Part shown: positions 34,135 through 45,910 of the stretch, piece by piece | How positions within the stretch are numbered: the first letter of the stretch is position 1 | Layout: each line of letters starts with the position of its first letter | Source: Isoetes taiwanensis | Lineage: Eukaryota; Streptophyta; Lycopodiopsida; Isoetales; Isoetaceae | Reading direction: 5' to 3' | Assembly (NCBI GenBank): GCA_021234155.1 | Contig: JAJEKV010000093.1 | Location: 306,001-370,000, forward strand | DNA length: 64,000 bases | Notes under the pieces: model-generated | The model's database searches: none | What the model saw: only the letters and a program-made list of their open reading frames with translations | Told to the model about the DNA's origin: nothing | Program-made: the position numbers and the translations under genes

Positions 34135-35160
34135 GCAACCACATCTAAATATAAAGAGTACATGGTTATTCAGCATATTTAAGTTGATAAAATTGTTTAT
34201 TACGTAGATATAAATTAACTTTATGGAGTGCATCATTTATTGCCCTTGGAAAGCTTATATATGAGTTTAATTAAATCATTCCAGTTCTATTTTTCTCCTA
34301 GATTCTGTATAAGAGCTTCTTTAGTGAAATTTGAGATCAACATAACTTACGAACACTCCAAAAAGCTATTAGCCTATGGCTCTTAGAGTTGACAATTTAT
34401 GGCCGCAAGTCTTACGCAAAAACTTCTTATAGTAAAGGAGAAACAATTCACAATATGAAACAGTTCTTTTGAGCTAAATATGGTTTGGCGACTTCATATA
34501 ATGTCATCTAATAGCAGTAAAACATAAAAACATGCAAGCCAACATGTTTTGTCATAAAATATTCGACTTTAGAAAAATTTAAACCCCTTTATGCTAGAAA
34601 ATTTGAAGAATGTAGTTATCACCTGGTGTAAAAACTGTTGAATCCTATGTGGTTTAGACAATCACTACAACGTATCAGCCAATCTAGTAGTCATGAAATC
34701 CTCCATAATCATAAAGAATCCATTGAAAATTCAAAAGGTGGTGCTATCTTATAAAATGGAAATTTCTCTTGTTAGATACAAGGGTTTAAGCAGCAAAGGG
34801 TATGCTGGACCAATTGTGGTGGATGAATCCAAAATAGTTTCAGTAGCAACTTTAGTGTTAGATCACAAAGCCAAGATCTGACCTTTCTGTTTCCTTTTTT
34901 CCTTTCTCTTTCTGCATACAAAGCTTCCACGTGCTCTTCTTCTTTCTCTTGATTTAATTTTAGAGTTTTTGCTTTCTCTCTATTTTTACCAACAGTCCTT
35001 ATCAGAGCTGCTAATTGGCCAAACTTAGTAAAAGCCTGTGCCAAAGACGTCACCTAAAACTCTCTAGTAATGGAAACTCTTGCAGCTTCCACGTCAGCTA
35101 TTATATGGCCAAATTTTTAGAAATATAGAGTAAGATTATCTTATTCTTCTTCTTGAAATC
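34135..35160. other. no recognised gene
   Basis: AT-rich. A minus-strand 93-codon frame (34772-35053) has a Lys/Glu-rich centre that could be coiled coil. It may belong to the LTR element whose primer-binding site lies at 35742-35755, but no gag or pol motif is visible. Confidence 0.3.
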
Positions 35161-35164
35161 TTAA

Positions 35165-35352
35165 CTACATCGGTGGTAATATATTAGTCTTAACAACTAC
35201 AGATCTCGAGTTTGAGATGGCCCAGAATCGCACTCTGAACTGTTGGGCGTCAAATCCCACAAATACAATGTAAAGTGGTTGGGGACACAACCCAACCGAG
35301 CAATGTATGTGTGGTCACATGTCCAGTTGGATGATGTCTCTATCTATCTATC
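35165..35352 (+). mobile_element. tRNA-derived SINE, older copy
   Basis: Matches 18021-18242 from the A-box region through GCCCAGAATCGCACTC and GTGGTCACATGTCCAGTTGGATG to the TCTATCTATCTA tail. The A-box has decayed, and the B-box reads GAGTTTGAGATGG instead of GTTCGAGACC. Confidence 0.75.
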
Positions 35353-35741
35353 CTATCAAGCATATCATAAAGGGTATTTTTAATCTCATAATGTTTGAGT
35401 AAAAATTTACATATTCCCTTGCAAGTATTGCCCTTTAATTTTAGCATGATAGTTGAACTCGGCTTGCTAGCAATTAACAAGGGCTTCGTGCAACTTACCT
35501 CTTATATTGCTTCATTGCTATCCCTTGTTGTACTGGAAGAACCCTTGGCAGTAGCTCCAACACTTTTGCTAGAATTTGTAGTACTACTTTCTGCTTCAAC
35601 AACGGTCATTTTCCTCAGCATATTCCCACATTCCTTAATCCTCTAGCACATTTTTCATCCTTCCTTTTCAAGCTTGAAAACCAGCTTCTCCTTGAAACAC
35701 TTCAATGCCATTCAACAATGATGCTTTTAATCTGGTGGTCG

Positions 35742-35755
35742 TGGCTTTGATACCA
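35742..35755 (-). other. LTR retrotransposon primer-binding site (initiator-Met tRNA type)
   Basis: On the minus strand, TGGTATCAAAGCCA differs by one base from the TGGTATCAGAGC site complementary to initiator methionine tRNA used by Copia elements. It follows TATCA, a plausible LTR 3' end. If real, the LTR lies to the right (above 35757) and the internal region to the left. No matching second LTR was identified. Confidence 0.5.
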
Positions 35756-35759
35756 GTGA

Positions 35760-36600
35760 TAAAACAAAATCAATGATCATATAAGTTACTATAGCAATTA
35801 ATTGACCAAAATACTATAGCAAAAATCCCATTTACAAATCATTGAAAACTTATTAATTTCAAAAGGGTTCCCCCTTGAGCTGCCGAATCTGCAAATATAA
35901 TCAATTTACTTCTTAGATGTTTTTATATAGGATTTAGCTCCACAATATTTGCAGATATTTCGAGCTTTTCGTTTATGCTTTGAATAGAAGACGCTATTTT
36001 ATTCATCATTCAAAACTACTTTAAAAATTTCGTACATAGCTTGCTTGGTCGGTCCAATATAATGTGGGCAAGTAGTCGACCATGGGCAGATAGCCATTAG
36101 GTCAATCGATCATTTGGGAAAGTTCCATCCAACTTAACCTATTGTCCTCATTGATCAAGTTACTCAGATAATATAATTAACTTGTTCTTCTTGCAGTCAT
36201 AGACACAAATGACATCAACCGTATTTCAAACAGATGTCACATAATATATTGTTGGTACACATGGAAAACACTTGCCTACACAATAGCCATGGGTTCACAA
36301 TGCCTTAAATCCTGCTGGAAGAAGAAGCCAGTCATTTGCTTCTCTAGATGGAATGTGTCAGAACAGGGGTGCATGCAGGTGCAAAACAATGAGGATCACA
36401 ATCGCCTCAAAATGTACATAAACACGTGCTTCCTCAGTGAGTCGTGGGATCCCAATGCTTAAGAGTTGGTAAAGACATCAATTATAAAAGCTAGATCAAA
36501 TGCTTGTCAGGGGTCAATAGCAATACAAGTTGACACATTTGTCCATAAAAAAAAACAAGACGATTGTACCCATTCAAATTGGGGCATATCACAGCAAAAT
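35760..36600. other. no recognised gene; possible LTR
   Basis: AT-rich sequence beyond the primer-binding site; candidate 5' LTR of a minus-strand element. I could not define its far end. Confidence 0.25.
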
Positions 36601-36619
36601 TGAGACGGGAAGATGGCCC

Positions 36620-36740
36620 GAGAAGAGCAAGAAATAAGGAGCCTTCAATGCTGCCAAATGAGAGTAATTGAAGATGAGTGTCACATGCTTCAGGATTGCC
36701 CAGCATTTGCATCTATTTGGGCACGATATATCGGGTTAAT
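36620..36740 (+). pseudogene. LINE 3'-terminal Cys/His motif fragment
   Basis: One frame gives C-C-Q-M-R-V-I-E-D-E-C-H-M-L-Q-D-C-P-A-F-A-S-I-W. It fits the C-terminal zinc-binding pattern downstream of the reverse transcriptase in many LINEs (Cx2C...EDExHxxxxCP). Short and unsupported by neighbouring RT motifs. Confidence 0.4.
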
Positions 36741-36892
36741 TAAACCTAACCAACCACTACATATAATATAATATTGCATACACCTTCGATAATGGCAGTA
36801 GCATTATATCTTCAGGAGGTGCTACACATGTGAGCTCAATTATGTTTCACACTATGCAGACATGTATGAATGTATAGTTTATCAGCAAATTT

Positions 36893-37045
36893 ATTACTAC
36901 GAGGGTTTTTCTTTCAAAAACCCTTTGTTCGGGGCGGGTTTTTTTTTATCTTAGACAGTAATAGACCTGATGTGTTCTTACTTTCTTTGTTTTGGTCCCA
37001 TAGGCATCTTGGTCTCCGTGGACGATAAAATTCAATATAATTCAA
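36893..37045 (+). mobile_element. SINE-like element, partial copy
   Basis: Contains TTACTACGAGGGTTTTTC, CGGGGCGGG, GACAGTAATA, GGTCCCATAG and GGTCTCCGTGGAC in the same order as the arms of the palindrome at 28961-29342. Confidence 0.7.
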
Positions 37046-37850
37046 GTCTTTTAGCAGTTCAACAACATGATGTCTTGTTTACATAATTATCTGCTTCCTA
37101 CAATATTTTTTTCTTTCTCATTACTTTCTATAAAAAATTCTCTGGCCATTAAGGGTGAGATTCCACTACGGTGAATGTTCTTTAACGACATGGCACTAAA
37201 GTTCCTTAATTTATGAAGCAATTTTTACAAGGTAATTCCACATACGAAACAAAGAAAATCCACGTAGGACATATTAAAGGATAAGAACGAAAAAGGGAAA
37301 AAACAAAACAAAATAGAGATCCACATAGCAATATTTGAGCAGGGGACACTTATATTATTTTTTAGGGCCAGTGAATGTTAGTTGTCCTTTAAAAAAGTTC
37401 ATGGCAACGCCACATAAGTATTTTTTATTGACTTCCACTCAAGTGGAATAAATCGCAATGATGACTTCCTAATATGGCAAGATTGTATTGGGATTTCAAT
37501 TAAAATTAGACATTTTAAAGTCATAGTCAAATCTCACCCTAATCTGGCATAAATTAAGGAACATTCACCAAATCAATGGTCATAAATAAAAAATGCAAAT
37601 AGACCCATAAAGTATGCTCAATAAATCTAACAACTGTTTGAAACGGCCCTCGAAATAGCCCTAGGAATGGCCATGAGCTATTTGAAATGGCCCTAGAAAA
37701 TGAAACGACAATAAGAATAATGGCATGGGCAAAATATGTATTGAATTCTTAACCTAAAGACTCTTAATAATTATATAATTTTTCTAGTGCCTCTACAACC
37801 TCGTGTAGAAAACTACCACAATATGGCATTTGGGTCGCCAATTTTGTCAT
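37046..37850. other. no gene seen
   Basis: AT-rich, with no coding signal on either strand. AAATGGCCCTAGAAA-type direct repeats occur around 37640-37700. Confidence 0.4.
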
Positions 37851-37865
37851 TGTATTAAGGGAAAA

Positions 37866-38025
37866 ACTACAAAATGCCCTTATGTTTTGCTGAATTTCAC
37901 GAGATGCCCCTGAGTTTTTGTTATTTCACCAAATGCCCTTGGTGAACATACATCTTCTTGTAGAATTTTAACTTTTACACAATGCCCTTCAGTTTTTAGT
38001 ATTCAACGTAATGCCCTTCTTCAAC
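37866..38025 (+). repeat. degenerate ATGCCCTT tandem repeats
   Basis: Four to five repeats of (A/C)(A/G)ATGCCC(T/C)T...AGTTTTT.(A/G)TATTT/C at 30-50 bp spacing. Confidence 0.5.
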
Positions 38026-38274
38026 GGGTCTTTTTTGGCACCCTTTTTGGATCATTGCCTATTTTATATGCAGGATTCATGGAAGCAAAAAGCACCGACA
38101 TCCAGTTGCCGAAATCCAGTTGCAAGCATCGAAACCCATTTTAATGGCATTGGAATAGCTTTGCATACATCGGAATTGTTTTGCATGCATCAGAATTACA
38201 CCAACGAATTGCCAGGCTTTAGGGTTTCTTCAACGACATTGCTTCTAGAATTGCTTCATAACAGCATCATAAGA

Positions 38275-38303
38275 AATTAAGTCGTATTTAATTAAAGTGG
38301 GAC
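38275..38303 (-). repeat. 29-bp block, perfect inverted match to 61238-61266
   Basis: The sequence ending in TTTAATTAAAGTGGGAC is the exact reverse complement of the block just downstream of the DUF7869-like gene, 23 kb away. AGCATCATAAG precedes it here and also occurs near the other block. Confidence 0.8.
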
Positions 38304-38589
38304 TCATTCCATTCCCACTTTTTTTCGGAACCCTGTTAATTTACACAAAAAGGAGCACCCCGACCCGAAAACTATCCTTAATTCGAATTTTTGGAATAAA
38401 ACTCTGCATTCAAGCTTTGCTGCAGTTTTCTCTGGTTAGCGAGTCGAGAACAAGAACAATGCAACTGAAACAAAGGAAATTCATTAAAGTTTGAAACCAA
38501 AGATCTAGTTGAAAAAGAATTTTTATTAATAAATTGAACAGGTACAATGTATTTTACATCGGACGCAGAGACCATGGTGGTCTTCTTTG

Positions 38590-39115
38590 TCACTCTGATT
38601 ACATCATCTTAGAGTAGGTGGTCCACCTTAGGGGATTAACTAAGCGGCGCTTCTTCCGCCGATTTGTAAGCCTTGGGGCAACCTGAAGGGTGTGGAATGC
38701 CTCACGTGGAGGTGCCTCTGGAGCTACGGCCGACTCCGTCCACCCCGACTTCTCCACTTTCGCCTCCGCAGACCTTCCATCGAATATGCTCCTTCCCCAA
38801 CCTCCGTGGATGTTATGCAATTTGCAAGATGCTTTGAGCTTCGGGACTTTCTCTTTGTTCTTCGCTTTTTGTTCTTTATCCCGGGGTGTAGCGAGCAACC
38901 TCTGAATTCTCGAGCAACCTTATCCCAAAGGCCGGGCAAGAGTGTAAGCGTGGAGGGATGCGTGCCGAGCGGTATTTCTTCCGCCTTGGCCGGGATGCGT
39001 GCCGCTTTGGGCGATCTCTGTGATGCCTGGCGGGATGCGTCTTTGGTGTCCGGATCATTGCTGAACCACGGAGCAAGGAGAGTATGATTAACAATTACGG
39101 TGCCATTAGTCAAAG
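38590..39115 (-). CDS. unidentified minus-strand coding-like exons
   Basis: Two overlapping minus-strand frames look partly coding. One contains NGTVIVNHTLLAPWFSNDPDT (to 39113). The other ends ...TNRRKKRRLVNPLRW (stop near 38599) and is strongly basic at its C-terminus. They are in different phases, as if one exon carried a frameshift. No family recognised. It lies downstream of the HAD-like segment and may be a 3' exon of the same locus. Confidence 0.3.
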
Positions 39116-39508
39116 CGAAGAAAAGAATGTTGAAATCAAATTACAATGGAGAACATTCATTCCATACAACCGCATCCAATGGCGTGGGTGGTAGTGTCTT
39201 TTCGACTTCGCGAGTCGAGAAAGGCCCATAAAAAGTGAAAGTACAACCCGGTGCCTTTTTCGATTTCGCGAGTCGAGAAAGGCCCTGTGAAAGCAACGTA
39301 GAAGCATCATCATAATACATTGTGGCTGCATCCGGTCCACACAATCAAACATACAAATGGTCTCATCAGCGGGACAAGCATGCCTTTCTCACTTCGTGAG
39401 TCGAGAAAGGCATCGAAAACTCAATATACAAGTATATTCATTACAAAATGTTCAATACATTTCACGTTTGTTTACAATATTCACACAATTTGACTATCAA
39501 AGCAGAGG
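39116..39508. other. non-coding spacer with three palindrome copies
   Basis: Carries palindromic motifs at about 39198-39224, 39255-39282 and 39383-39410, each of the form TTTTCGACTTCGCGAGTCGA plus AAAGG. No coding sequence supported. Probably 3' non-coding or intronic for the minus-strand locus. Confidence 0.6.
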
Positions 39509-40330
39509 TCACTCTTCTTGTTCACCAAAATATTTGTCGTCCATAGCTTTCATGATCGCTTTGCTCTGGATCGGATCGGGTTCCGTGAGGCTCGGATAGT
39601 TCCTAATCACATCGGGCGACAAGAATGGCAAAGAGGGATTCCGCCAAGACGGGACACAATCCGAAGGACAACCACCTATCCGTCTCATATTCTTCAAGGT
39701 TGATATGGCTTAGCAATGATTGTATTTTTGCGGCGTTATGATAGCACTTGTAGGCGAGTCGTCTATGATCGGCGTGTTGTGTTTGCCATAGTCCCGAATT
39801 GCTCATAAACCCCGGCCCAGCCCTTTTCACCATTATAGGCTTCCCTTTTGTGATGGTTTGGATCGAGGTCCGACACATGCTCGACCCTTTCGCTTCCCCA
39901 AAGCGAACTTGAACTTCAAAACTGAAATGCCGAGAACACCAAGAACATTGACAATATTTTTCTTTGCCATACAAGACCATATGCCCACCCGAATCCCGTT
40001 CAATGCACCATTCAATAATTTCCTTAGCTCTAGGCCTCGGATACACTATTTTATGCTCCGCTCGTCGGGATCATGAGGTGTTAATCTCGGGGACGTCTTT
40101 ATCGTGGTATACCGCAGCTAATACTCCATTGGCGTCAAATATTACAAGCTTGGCGGGACCGGCTGGATCCCGGTTGGAGTTTGGCTCGACCATATTTCCG
40201 GTTCATCGGGATCCAAATGCGGGATCATTATCTTTTCGGTCCTTTTCGCCGCGGAGCAGTGTCTTGCTCGATTGTCTTTTGTGGAGTGCACTCTCCTCCT
40301 CGCGACGTGAACCGCCCGGTATCCAATGAC
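39509..40330 (-). pseudogene. FCP1/NIF-type HAD phosphatase-like domain, frameshifted
   Basis: Read on the minus strand. AKLVIFDANGVLAAVYHD gives HAD motif I in the D-x-N-G form seen in a plant subgroup. The next segment is YPRPRAKEIIEWCIER, then in another frame RVGIWSCMAKKNIVNVL (motif II region, VGIWS). KGKPIMVK lies further on, and in a third frame GKHNTPIIDDSP joined to YKCYHNAA (motif IV, IDDSPYK). The tail ends ...DDKYFGEQEE at stop 39509-39511. All landmarks of an FCP1-homology domain are present and in order. Such proteins dephosphorylate serine or are inactive relatives; here the second motif-I Asp is Asn, as in related plant proteins. Three or more frameshifts in 0.7 kb mean a pseudogene or sequence error. 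Confidence 0.7.
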
Positions 40331-40339
40331 AATGATCCG

Positions 40340-40495
40340 AGTCGTTGACATGGAACTCCCCGAAATGATGACATCCGTCCGAAGGAACGAGTTTTCGACT
40401 TCGCTGAAGTCGAGAATGAAAAAAAAAGGTATTGAAAGGAACGAGTTTTTCGACTCGCGAAGTCGAGAAACACCGATAGAACAAAGTAAACTCAC
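40340..40495 (-). other. probable intron with two palindromes
   Basis: Minus-strand donor GAG|GTGAGT at 40496/40495 follows the exon-like end KHILENLRL. The stretch to about 40340 contains palindromes at 40392-40416 and 40446-40470 and leads to the HAD-like segment. The acceptor is not pinned. Confidence 0.5.
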
Positions 40496-41432
40496 CTCAA
40501 TCTCAGATTCTCAAGAATGTGTTTGAGCAAAGCATCCTTGTCTAAACCTTCGACAATCACGCCTCACGTTAGCTTGGTCTCCCTCGTCCTCGCCGTCTTT
40601 TTCTTGCTTCCATTTGTCTTCCTCCCCTTGAAATGCTCATGAAGCAGATCCAGGTATGACCGAATGGTTTCAACCATGTCCTTATTTCCAACCACGGATA
40701 TAGGTTTCATTCCAAACAGCATAGCCCCCTGAGAGAACAGGCCATTCATGTACCACTCGCATACAATTTGATCTTCCTCGACCAGGCTGGTTATGAAGTA
40801 CTTGATAACTCTTGGCCGGATAGGAATTCTATGTATAGGACCTGTCGCACCATCTTTCTTTGACCTTGTCCATCGATGGAACATCCTCCATAAATCTGCC
40901 CCCTTCCGGGGTTCCATACGCTCTTGAGAGATCATGAACTTTGTCGAGATAATGATGCTCGCTAGACCACCACTTATCCGTGTCTACTGGCCGATCTTGA
41001 AATCAAAACCAAAACTATGTTGGCAAAGCTTGGTGCCTTCGGCAAGCCAAGTCTACACTCATGATCAAGTTAAGTATATGGAGTACATGATCTTGTTGGT
41101 GAAGTTAATATCGGTTGCCCATTGGGAGACGGCGGTTTGTCCGATTGTCCGGCATGCAAAAGACAAGGAAACCGAAAGTATCCAGTCGGTCATGTCGGCA
41201 TTATCGTCTTGTACCACTGCTCTATGTCAGCTTTGTCAAAAAAAGGGTGGGGTCTTCGATCATATTGATGACAAATAGTGCCACCGGGTCCAGTGCGGTT
41301 CTGCACCACCAAATCCCTTGTGTCCCAAAGTTACGAGAAATGGGGAGCTATCGTCGGCCTTAAATGGGACCACCCGAATCCAAGCTTCCTCTTCAGAATT
41401 GCCATAGCACGTTCGAGGGGAAAGGAAGGGTT
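40496..41432 (-). pseudogene. unidentified minus-strand exons, left part of the split locus
   Basis: The longest clean frame, 40564-40935, reads MISQERMEPRKG...PIRPRVIKYFITSLVEEDQIVCEWYMNG...LDLLHEHFKGR. Upstream toward 41432, coding-like pieces in changing frames include ADIEQWYKTIMP, TDWILSVSLSFACRT, VSQWATDINFTNKIMYSIYL, ERAMAILKRKLGFGW and LGHKGFGGAEPHWTRW. It is interrupted at 41432 by the CACTA-like element; the sequence resumes at 52110. I do not recognise the family. Composition and codon use look protein-coding, but frameshifts are frequent. Confidence 0.45.
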
Positions 41433-42044
41433 CACACTGACCCCAATTTTTGGTCCACAGTTGTTTTTTAGTTGTACGGAAGTGTTGTTTTATGCCAAAA
41501 CAACACCAAAATATTAAAAAGTCCACGTGGCCCGTTTATCCGATTTGCACAAAGAGACGGTGGTTTTTGGCAAAAAAATCCCCTTGTGGTTTTTTTCGCG
41601 TTTTTTTGTTTTTGTCAAGCGTGTCTTTTTTTTACTATTGTTTTTATCAGTTTTTCCTACACGTGGTTTTTTTTTGTCACTGTTGTTTTTTAAGAAGTCA
41701 TGCATTGTTTTTTTTGAAAACTACACGGCGTAGATTTACGATATTACTACACATGAAGAAGTAAAAAAGACGGATCTTTTTCTTTTTTTTTCTATCGTTT
41801 TTTTTTTTTTCTTCTACTTGTAGTTTTTAAAGTTGTCATTGTTTTCTTAGGGAAAGCTGCGTAGTGTTTAAAGAAATCCACATGTAGCATTTAAAAATAA
41901 TTGCTATTTCAAACATTGTTTTCTTCAATATTATATATAGCTATTAAAAAGTAGACACGTTATTTCTTAAATTAGTTATTTCCAAGTGTTGTTTTTGCAA
42001 GAAAATCAACATAAAATATCCATGGACTTTTTTTAAGTTTACAA

Positions 42045-42260
42045 AAACAACACGTTTGGTTTACACGTCGATATCTTTTTAGGCAATCAAATCTTGACAC
42101 GTGGCACTCCTTTATTTACACATCGACATCTTTTTAGGCAATGAAATCTTAACATGTGGCAATCAAATCTTGACACGTGGCACTCTTTTATTTACACGTC
42201 AACATTTTTTAGGCAATCAAATCTTAACACGTGGCACTCCTTTACATATGGACAATCCTT
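42045..42260 (+). repeat. subterminal tandem repeats of the CACTA-like element
   Basis: About four units containing TTTACAC(G/A)TC, TTTTTAGGCAAT, AAATCTT(G/A)ACACGTGGCA and CTCCTTTA follow one another at 55-60 bp spacing, one of them truncated. Subterminal repeats of this sort bind CACTA transposases. Confidence 0.7.
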
Positions 42261-45200
42261 TTACCATTTTTTTTTTTTAAAGACACCCGCTTAAAAGGCT
42301 TTTAAGAATCAAACCCAAACAATAACGCATAATATTAATTTAGTTGTATTTAGTTGTATTTATCAAGCCCTTATTTAGATTGCACTCTAAATTTTACCAT
42401 TACATTAAAACATTCATTACATTAAAACATTCAACTTGTAAGATTCAAGAAAAGGTTCAGAACAATTATATTAATAATTAAGGTTCAAACATGAGATTAA
42501 TATGATTTGAAAACATTGTAGCCCGGGTATTGGCCCGATTCGTAGTGCCATAGTTTTATTGTGCCAATGGGCTTTCAATGGGCTTCGATCGGACCATCGA
42601 TCACGTGACTATTCTTCCATGGAGCAGCTCGAGAGATGCCAAAGACCTTGATAACACATGGCGAACTTGAAAGCTGCTACCACAAAAATGGATGGCGGGG
42701 AAAAGGCAAACGAACATATCTTTCCTTGCAGCCACGAGTGAATTTATTCTGTGATAAAAAAGAGTTGCATTGATTTAGTACTAATAGACAATGCAAAACT
42801 GAAATAAAGCTGAATCTTACCTTAAATCTTGCTAAAGAGATTAACGATTACATCATATCACGGAGATGATATTACTTCTACAAAAGAGCAAAGCCATTAA
42901 AAATCGTATTGGAAGCATGAAACAACAATCAAAAAAATAGATAAAACCTTTATTTAGGAATAGGGCAAAAATCATTACGTGCCAAGCCCCTTGTCATTAG
43001 ATCATTAGGCCAACATAGTAGAGTAGCACACAACAAAGCAAATTGGCCAAGAGAAAAAAGAGGTGGATTGAGAAAGCGAGTTACATAAAGGGAAACAAAC
43101 ATGGCAAGAACAAGGGTGTATCTCGGAGGAGGTTATCGAGGAAGAGGCTTAAAGCAACTTATTAAAGCTGCACGAGAATGCGATCTTGGAGCCTTATGGA
43201 AGAGATGAGAGCAAAATCTGAGAAAATATTATCTAAGGTGAGAAAAAGTGGATGGCGGGATAATGACAGATTTTAAGAAGAGAGGGAATATCCCAAGCGA
43301 AATCATCAAACAACGAGCTAAAAAGCCACAGAACCTTCAAATCGAGCTAAATGCATTCAAATAAAGAAGGCATCTTAAAACCAAGGGAAAAATGATGGAA
43401 GAAGAGCATGGCTTGGGTGCGCGGTGAAGAAGTGGGAGTTCTTGGGCTTAGAATCCAGCTACCGGCGCCTTCGCCATAGTCCACGGGAACGAGAAGCAGA
43501 TAGTTCTAAAACATTTCCGGCTACCTTGATATGCGATTATAAAGGCCGACCACGGGATCTTTGCCGGTTCGCGGCTATGCTTTGCCATCGCCATAATTTG
43601 GAGAAAGGGCGGAGAACGGCCATCGCCCTAGGTATCCCTCGCCATAGGCTGCCGGGAGGGAAAAGAATGGAAAAAACACGGCCATAGCTGCAAGGAAAGC
43701 GGCCAGGCGGGAAAGAAGGGAAAGAAACACGGCCTCAACCAATAAGATGATAGGAGCTGGATCAAAATCTAAGCCGTTCATCATGGCGTATCTTAGCCGT
43801 TGAATAGTTTTCACATTTACATAATTTATATAGTTCTAATGTTGGGTTTGCCTCTAGGGGGCAAATTTTTTTTTTTTTGGGGGACTTTAGGTGGGTTTTT
43901 GGCATATTCTAGAAAATGCTAGTATATGCCCAGAATATTCTAGAAACCGCTCCAAATATGCCATTGTCCTTAAATTGTCGGTCCTCATTTGTTGTGCGAG
44001 GCCGGCCATTTGCTCTTCTTACCGTGTAACGGATGCTCAAATGCACTTGTATGCGATAGTTTGTTAGCGAATTGGAGATTGAATTCAACTGGTGGTTTTG
44101 AAAAAATCGATTTTACGGATATGAATTGCTAGTTTGTCTATCGAGAGATTTGTAAATGTTGGTTCATCTATCCGGATATTTGTAGGCACTTGATGATGTG
44201 GCACTATTACGCATGCAAATATACAAACTATATCTACTTGTGTCTAATATTTAGGTTTGAGACTTTGTAAAGCTTTATGTATGTCTTGTAGTTACGCTTT
44301 CGAGTAGCACCATTGGCAAATTGAAGTGTTTAAAGTTTTTCTCGTGACAATGAAGCAATTGCGAGGGTGGTTGAAATCCGCAGTCATGCTATAAAGGACC
44401 TATATGATTCCATCGAGTTCAAAATAAATTCTTGAATGGGAGCTTTATATCGGACTATGGATTTTTGCGAGATGAGGATAAGTTTGATTTTGACCCATTA
44501 GATGATACTAAGATAGGGCGGGGGACCTATTCCCTTTGCGGTAACCTTGTGATGCACTTGAAATGTCCTTTTCCACCCTTGTTTGCATTCTTCACAATTA
44601 TTTTTAGCTAGCGGATAGTGCATTTACCTATTCTTTACCTTTATGTAGCTAGCTCCTCCTTTACCTCTTGTCGACCCTTACCCATACTTTGGTTTTAAAA
44701 ATATCCTTACACTTTGTTTCAGGCTTGTTTATAAGTAGTATTTACTCCATTCATGCACAACAATTTGTCATGTGAGATGCTACATCCGGGGAAAATCTTT
44801 CGTTTTTCTATGGAATTGTTGAATATGAAACTTCATATTGTTTGGTTATTCTTGTCAAACCTAAGATGTCATTATTCCACTTGCATAGTTTTTTGCCAAC
44901 ACAAAACTCTTCGCATGGTCTAAACAAACTTTATATTACGTTTAATAATCATGTTCTTTAGGCTCTCATTTTTCATGATACATCATATGAGCCGAGTCGA
45001 ATTGATCCTTTTCTTTGGGCTCGTTTCTATATTATATTACATCTTTGTCAAGCAAAATGTGGTAGCAGAGTCAAATTCACATTAGGGTAGAAACTAATGT
45101 TTGTTCTTCTTGTGGTGCAACCCGTTGGGAGAATGGTGCTTGAATATGAAAATGGACAATTTCTTTAATGAGAATGAGCATTTGGACTTACGTCATGGTG

Positions 45201-45340
45201 TGCTTATTCCTAATATCTAGTATCTGAGATAACAAGATGTTCGGACAAGGGTGTTTTCTATTAAAATACACATGCCATAGGCTGGGTCCAAACTATTCAA
45301 TGGTTTGATAAATGCACTAAAAGTGTGCCCATCATAATAA
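42261..45340. other. interior of CACTA-like element, no gene seen
   Basis: No transposase or other domain recognised. An 87-codon frame at 43424-43687 is GC-rich and basic without a known motif. 43900-43960 contains two AATATTCTAGAAA-like repeats with ATATGCC. Confidence 0.4.
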
Positions 45341-45344
45341 TCAT

Positions 45345-45672
45345 GCCAAGGTGTCTCAAACATGCCACGTGGGATCCAACATGCAACCTAGGCTTCAACA
45401 TGCGAAGGTGGCTCAAACATGCCACCTATGTCAAACATGTTAAGATGGCTCAAACATGCCACGTGGGCTCTAACATGCCACCCTAGGCTCAAACATGCCA
45501 AGGTGGCTCAAACATGCCACCTTGAGACTCCAACATGCCAAGGTGGCTCAAACATGCCACCTAGGTTCCAACACGCCACCTAGGCTCAAACATGTTAAAG
45601 TGGCTCAAACATGCCATGTGGGCTCAAACATGCCATGTGGGCTCCAACATGCCACCTAGGCCACCTAGGCAC
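45345..45672 (-). repeat. 19-bp minisatellite, array 1
   Basis: Units of about 19 bp of the form (G/T)GCTC(A/C)AACATGCCA(C/A)(C/G) with variants CCTAGG, CACGTGG and AAGGTGG. Orientation is opposite to arrays 2 and 3. The right edge joins a flank shared with array 2 (45673-45905). Confidence 0.85.
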
Positions 45673-45910
45673 TCCAAATGGTGAAATGGCATGCCAAGTA
45701 AGCAAGGACGACTTTTGACTAGACCAAAAATGAAAAGATGTCCATCTTTGGTCTTTTCATTGGGTGATGTTGGCAAATTTTGGGTGACATGGCTAGATGG
45801 TGGTGGCGTGGACATGATGACTAGGACTTTATGCAAGAAATATGATAACCTTTGGAATTTTTGGTAGAGGATTTTGGCAAGGGATAGAATAGAGGGATCT
45901 TCTTGTGACA
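45673..45910 (+). repeat. minisatellite flank sequence, copy 1
   Basis: Begins GGCACTCCAA(A/G)TGGTGA and includes TGAAAAGATGTCCATCTTTG and TGACATGGCTAGATGGTGGTG. A nearly identical copy is at 47756-47975 and an inverted one at 50112-50255. Confidence 0.85.

Noticed and set aside
38690-39087. Plus-strand open frames over 38.7-39.1 kb
   Set aside because: Minus-strand frames here have more natural composition; the plus frames are shadows of GC-rich sequence.
41450-41764. Open frames in the first 300 bp of the CACTA-like element
   Set aside because: Poly-T rich, giving Phe-rich translations in all frames; not coding.
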